From assembly GCA_004151065.3 (NCBI GenBank), contig NWUY0300023465.1, positions 32,864 through 53,045 of the forward strand: 20,182 bases of DNA, read 5' to 3'. The position numbers were made by a program, and so were the translations under genes. This DNA is from Larix sibirica (Eukaryota > Streptophyta > Pinopsida > Pinales > Pinaceae). A model generated the notes under the pieces. The model was not told where the DNA came from. It saw only the letters and a list, made by a program, of their open reading frames with translations, and did not search any database. Shown here piece by piece: positions 17,961-20,182 of this stretch (positions are counted from its first letter, which is position 1; each line of letters starts with the position of its first letter).

Positions 17961-18830
17961 TGGTGTATTTCCCTTAGGAATTCTACCCATTGGAAGGGGA
18001 GGATTACCCCCAAGAACTATGCTAGTTTCTAGTAGAGGATAATTCTATGCATTTCTAGAAACTACCAATATTATTGACAATTTCTGTCAAATTAAGGCTA
18101 TAAGCACTTTTCTATTATGATATTTGATACATATGAATTCCTCACTCAGATTATGACCATGCACCTCTATTCCCTTATGAATAATATTTCTATCTCTTAT
18201 TTCCATGCTTCATTTTGATATCGTATATGAAAGTTTCATTCTCTGAAAAATGCTAATTTTGTCCAATTCTGCATTGTTTTTATAGGTGCAATTAATTTCG
18301 GAGACCAACTTAAACCATATGCAGAAGAAAATATAGAAAGAACTAGAAAAAAATTTATATCGGGAATTGTTAGTACATATAAAAAGGATTATTCGGCAAT
18401 TTTCAGATCTCTGATCTAATGCTCCAGTCAACCTCTACAAAATTCTGGGTTTTACTACTTTTAACTTTTGCACTTTTTCCCAGACTTCAATTTTTTACCA
18501 AAACTGGCTATCTCATAAAGTAAGCATTTCTAGAAAAACTTTGTCTAAAAAAAGTTGTCCCTCTTAATGAGTAGGTAAACGTCGAGTTCAAAAAAAGAAT
18601 TGGTTTCAACATATAACGTCACTTTTACCTCCTCCAAGTTTTCCAAAATCCCCAAAAAGTGCTCCGGGATAGTGAATTTTGGCCTTCTTCTGCACCCTAG
18701 CCTCACACATTTTGGAATTTGGATCCAAGATTTTGTATTTATTTTTGTCGCTGGTCTATGACCACACCATAGAATTTTTGACCCAAATCGGGCCCCCATC
18801 GGGTCTCTAGACACTAATATTTTAAAGTTA
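17961..18830. other. Probable leader of second Ty3/gypsy; no gene seen
   Basis: Between the start of gag and the CpG-richer right end, no convincing protein motif is visible. Two minus-strand frames (18545-18814 and 18210-18431) lack recognisable domains. From its position it is likely the untranslated leader of the minus-strand element. No convincing primer-binding site was found. Confidence 0.4.
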
Positions 18831-19780
18831 CTAATTTGATTTTTTTGTCAAATCGGAGCAGGATGGGCTCGAGCCTCTCACTGTTACTTATGTGACCTTT
18901 GTCAATGGTGTCTGAATGCTTCATGTCTCATCAAATTTTGATCTAATATGATATTTAATTCCCACCATGGGGTCGAACGTTTCCTATCTTCCTTTCTCAT
19001 AAGTACATCTTGGAAATCCCCGCAATGGAACTCCGAAGTGGCATCGACGATGCGTCGTGGAATTTTTCTCAAGAGATAATTTTCACCCTCGCGGATGCAC
19101 GCTAATGACTGATGACCACATACTGATGATCAAAGTCCGACTACCAATTACCAACGACCATCGCAGACCTATACTCTGACGCTCCCGTGGACCTTTCTCC
19201 ATGGTCTATTCCTTTAGACACATTTTGGAAACCCTGTGGATGCACATTGACGATCAACAAACGTCGTGTGCCTTTTTCTTTCCATGCTTGCAGACCTTTC
19301 TCCACGGTACTACCACAAAATCCTCTGCACGAAATTCCACAGAATCTTCCATGTTGCACCAATGGTCCTTTATTCATGGCTCCCCACAACTTCTCTTCGA
19401 GGTACCTCACGGATGCGTGCCGATGATTGATGATCGACACCGACCGACTATCATTGTGGGTATATACTCTATTACTCCTACAAATTATGGACCTCATCCA
19501 CCAGCATTCCTTATGGCTTGGATGGTCCACGTCATACCCTATCTTGCTCGCCTAACATGGGTGGGGGTCCACCTTAAATTTCCAAAAATTTTGAATTTTT
19601 ATATTTTTATGACACAAATGGAATTGTCCATTTCTTGCATTAATAAAATATCTCTCTCACATAACATAATGAAAATTTATTTCGTTAATGGCTCTGCAGA
19701 ATCGAATTTTCTCAAAATTCCTCACCCAGTATATCGTTCCAGTTGATAGAACATAGGTTGAATTCTTGGTTCTCTTAAAA
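18831..19780. other. CpG-richer segment with diverged internal repeats
   Basis: Compared with the rest of the window this stretch is visibly richer in G+C and keeps many CpG dinucleotides. A module with GGATGC followed by a GATGA/GACGA block recurs at about 19093, 19238 and 19411. A CAGACCT/GGACCTTTCTCCA(C/T)GG block occurs near 19188 and 19291. The longest open frame of the window (19201-19746, plus strand, 181 codons) lies here. It has no recognisable domain, signal or membrane pattern, and an overlapping 129-codon minus frame is equally featureless. I regard both as chance frames in a GC-richer repeat, with low certainty. Confidence 0.5.
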
Positions 19781-20182
19781 CATCATTTATAATTTAGTGT
19801 TGAGTATGTATTATATTCTTTGCATATGTGTGGGGGGGGTGCGTCTTTGACCACGTCTGATGATCCTTTCCATCTAGTGCTATGTCGTTTGCGCCAGTCA
19901 TTGCGTGTGGCGTTGACTCAAGGGGGGTTATAGGGGGGGCGTGTCGACGCCCTGCCTCTTCCGTGAAGCGAGTTCAGAAGCGAAGCAAGTTCGAAATTTT
20001 TTTTGAGCTATTTTGGGGTTCTTTTTAAAAATATGTAATTTAATCACAGTTAAGGGATCAAAGTCTATTTTCTAATTCGGGTTAACGGAATAGCGTTTTG
20101 GATGTTGTGGAATACCTATATTTGTATTGTGAGTGGTTAATAATCATGATGAGAAAATAAGAGTTGTGGCTCTAAGTTTTGT
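19781..20182. other. Right-end segment with G-runs, possible LTR part
   Basis: It contains runs of eight (19832-19839), six (19922-19927) and seven (19933-19939) G, a GTGTCGACGC stretch, and a short reiteration GAAGCGAGTTC/GAAGCGAAGCAAGTTC near 19965-19995. No gene is visible. Because it follows the 5' side of the minus-strand gypsy, it could be part of that element's 5' LTR or of another element cut by the window end. No second copy exists here to test that. Confidence 0.35.

Noticed and set aside
18402-18420. Possible primer-binding site (TTAGATCAGAGATC on the minus strand)
   Set aside because: Only about 8 of 12 bases agree with the initiator tRNA site, and no LTR end adjoins it.
19201-19746. 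Plus-strand open frame of 181 codons, longest in the window
   Set aside because: It has no recognisable domain or motif, an equally open frame overlaps it on the other strand, and it lies in a GC-richer repeat where chance frames are longer.
19922-19939. G-quadruplex candidate in two adjacent G-runs
   Set aside because: Only two closely spaced runs are present, and a four-tract structure would need splitting of runs or very long loops. Not convincing.
1-20182. CRISPR array, operon or other prokaryotic system
   Set aside because: There are no regularly spaced short repeats with unique spacers, no ribosome-binding sites and no intact gene series; the content is plant retroelements.

Overview
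The window looks like intergenic DNA from the nuclear genome of a seed plant, most likely one with a very large genome such as a conifer. It is AT-rich, contains no intact protein-coding gene that I can recognise, and is packed with old, mutually truncated retroelements of typical plant families: Ty3/gypsy chromovirus, a second Ty3/gypsy, Ty1/copia, L1-type LINE, a tRNA-derived SINE and a CACTA-like end. Almost every recognisable reading frame is broken by stops and frameshifts. The conifer guess is inference from the mix of families and the depth of decay; no diagnostic gene is present.

Layout. 1-967: unassigned DNA with a good TATA box (635-643) and short direct repeats. 968-1282: a minus-strand SINE with 18-bp target-site duplications. 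1425-8338: a nearly complete but dead Ty3/gypsy element on the minus strand (two LTRs, PBS, gag, protease, RT-RNase H, integrase, chromodomain-like tail, PPT). Its leader carries a CACTA-like terminal segment between two diverged copies of about 335 bp. 8459-8632: two back-to-back 43-bp tandem duplications. 9419-9760 and 12926-13267: a pair of 342-bp direct repeats about 97% identical, bracketing a much more decayed minus-strand L1 LINE (9762 to about 12430). 13711-14211: a plus-strand pseudogene of ribosomal protein eL22 with an internal 158-bp tandem duplication. 14463-15174: a plus-strand copia gag pseudogene, abutting tail-to-tail a minus-strand gag-protease remnant of a different Ty3/gypsy family (about 15190-17960). 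18830-20182: a right end richer in GC and CpG, with diverged internal repeats and G-runs, that I could not assign.

The parts do not work together as a pathway. They record successive insertions, truncations and C-to-T decay. The most useful observations are the SINE with its TSDs, the eL22 pseudogene, the young repeat pair around an older LINE, and the fact that each of the three single 'n' bases (1189, 7113, 12921) lies at or within a direct repeat. That pattern suggests scaffold joins and warns that some apparent duplications may be assembly artefacts. I found no convincing previously undescribed biological system.
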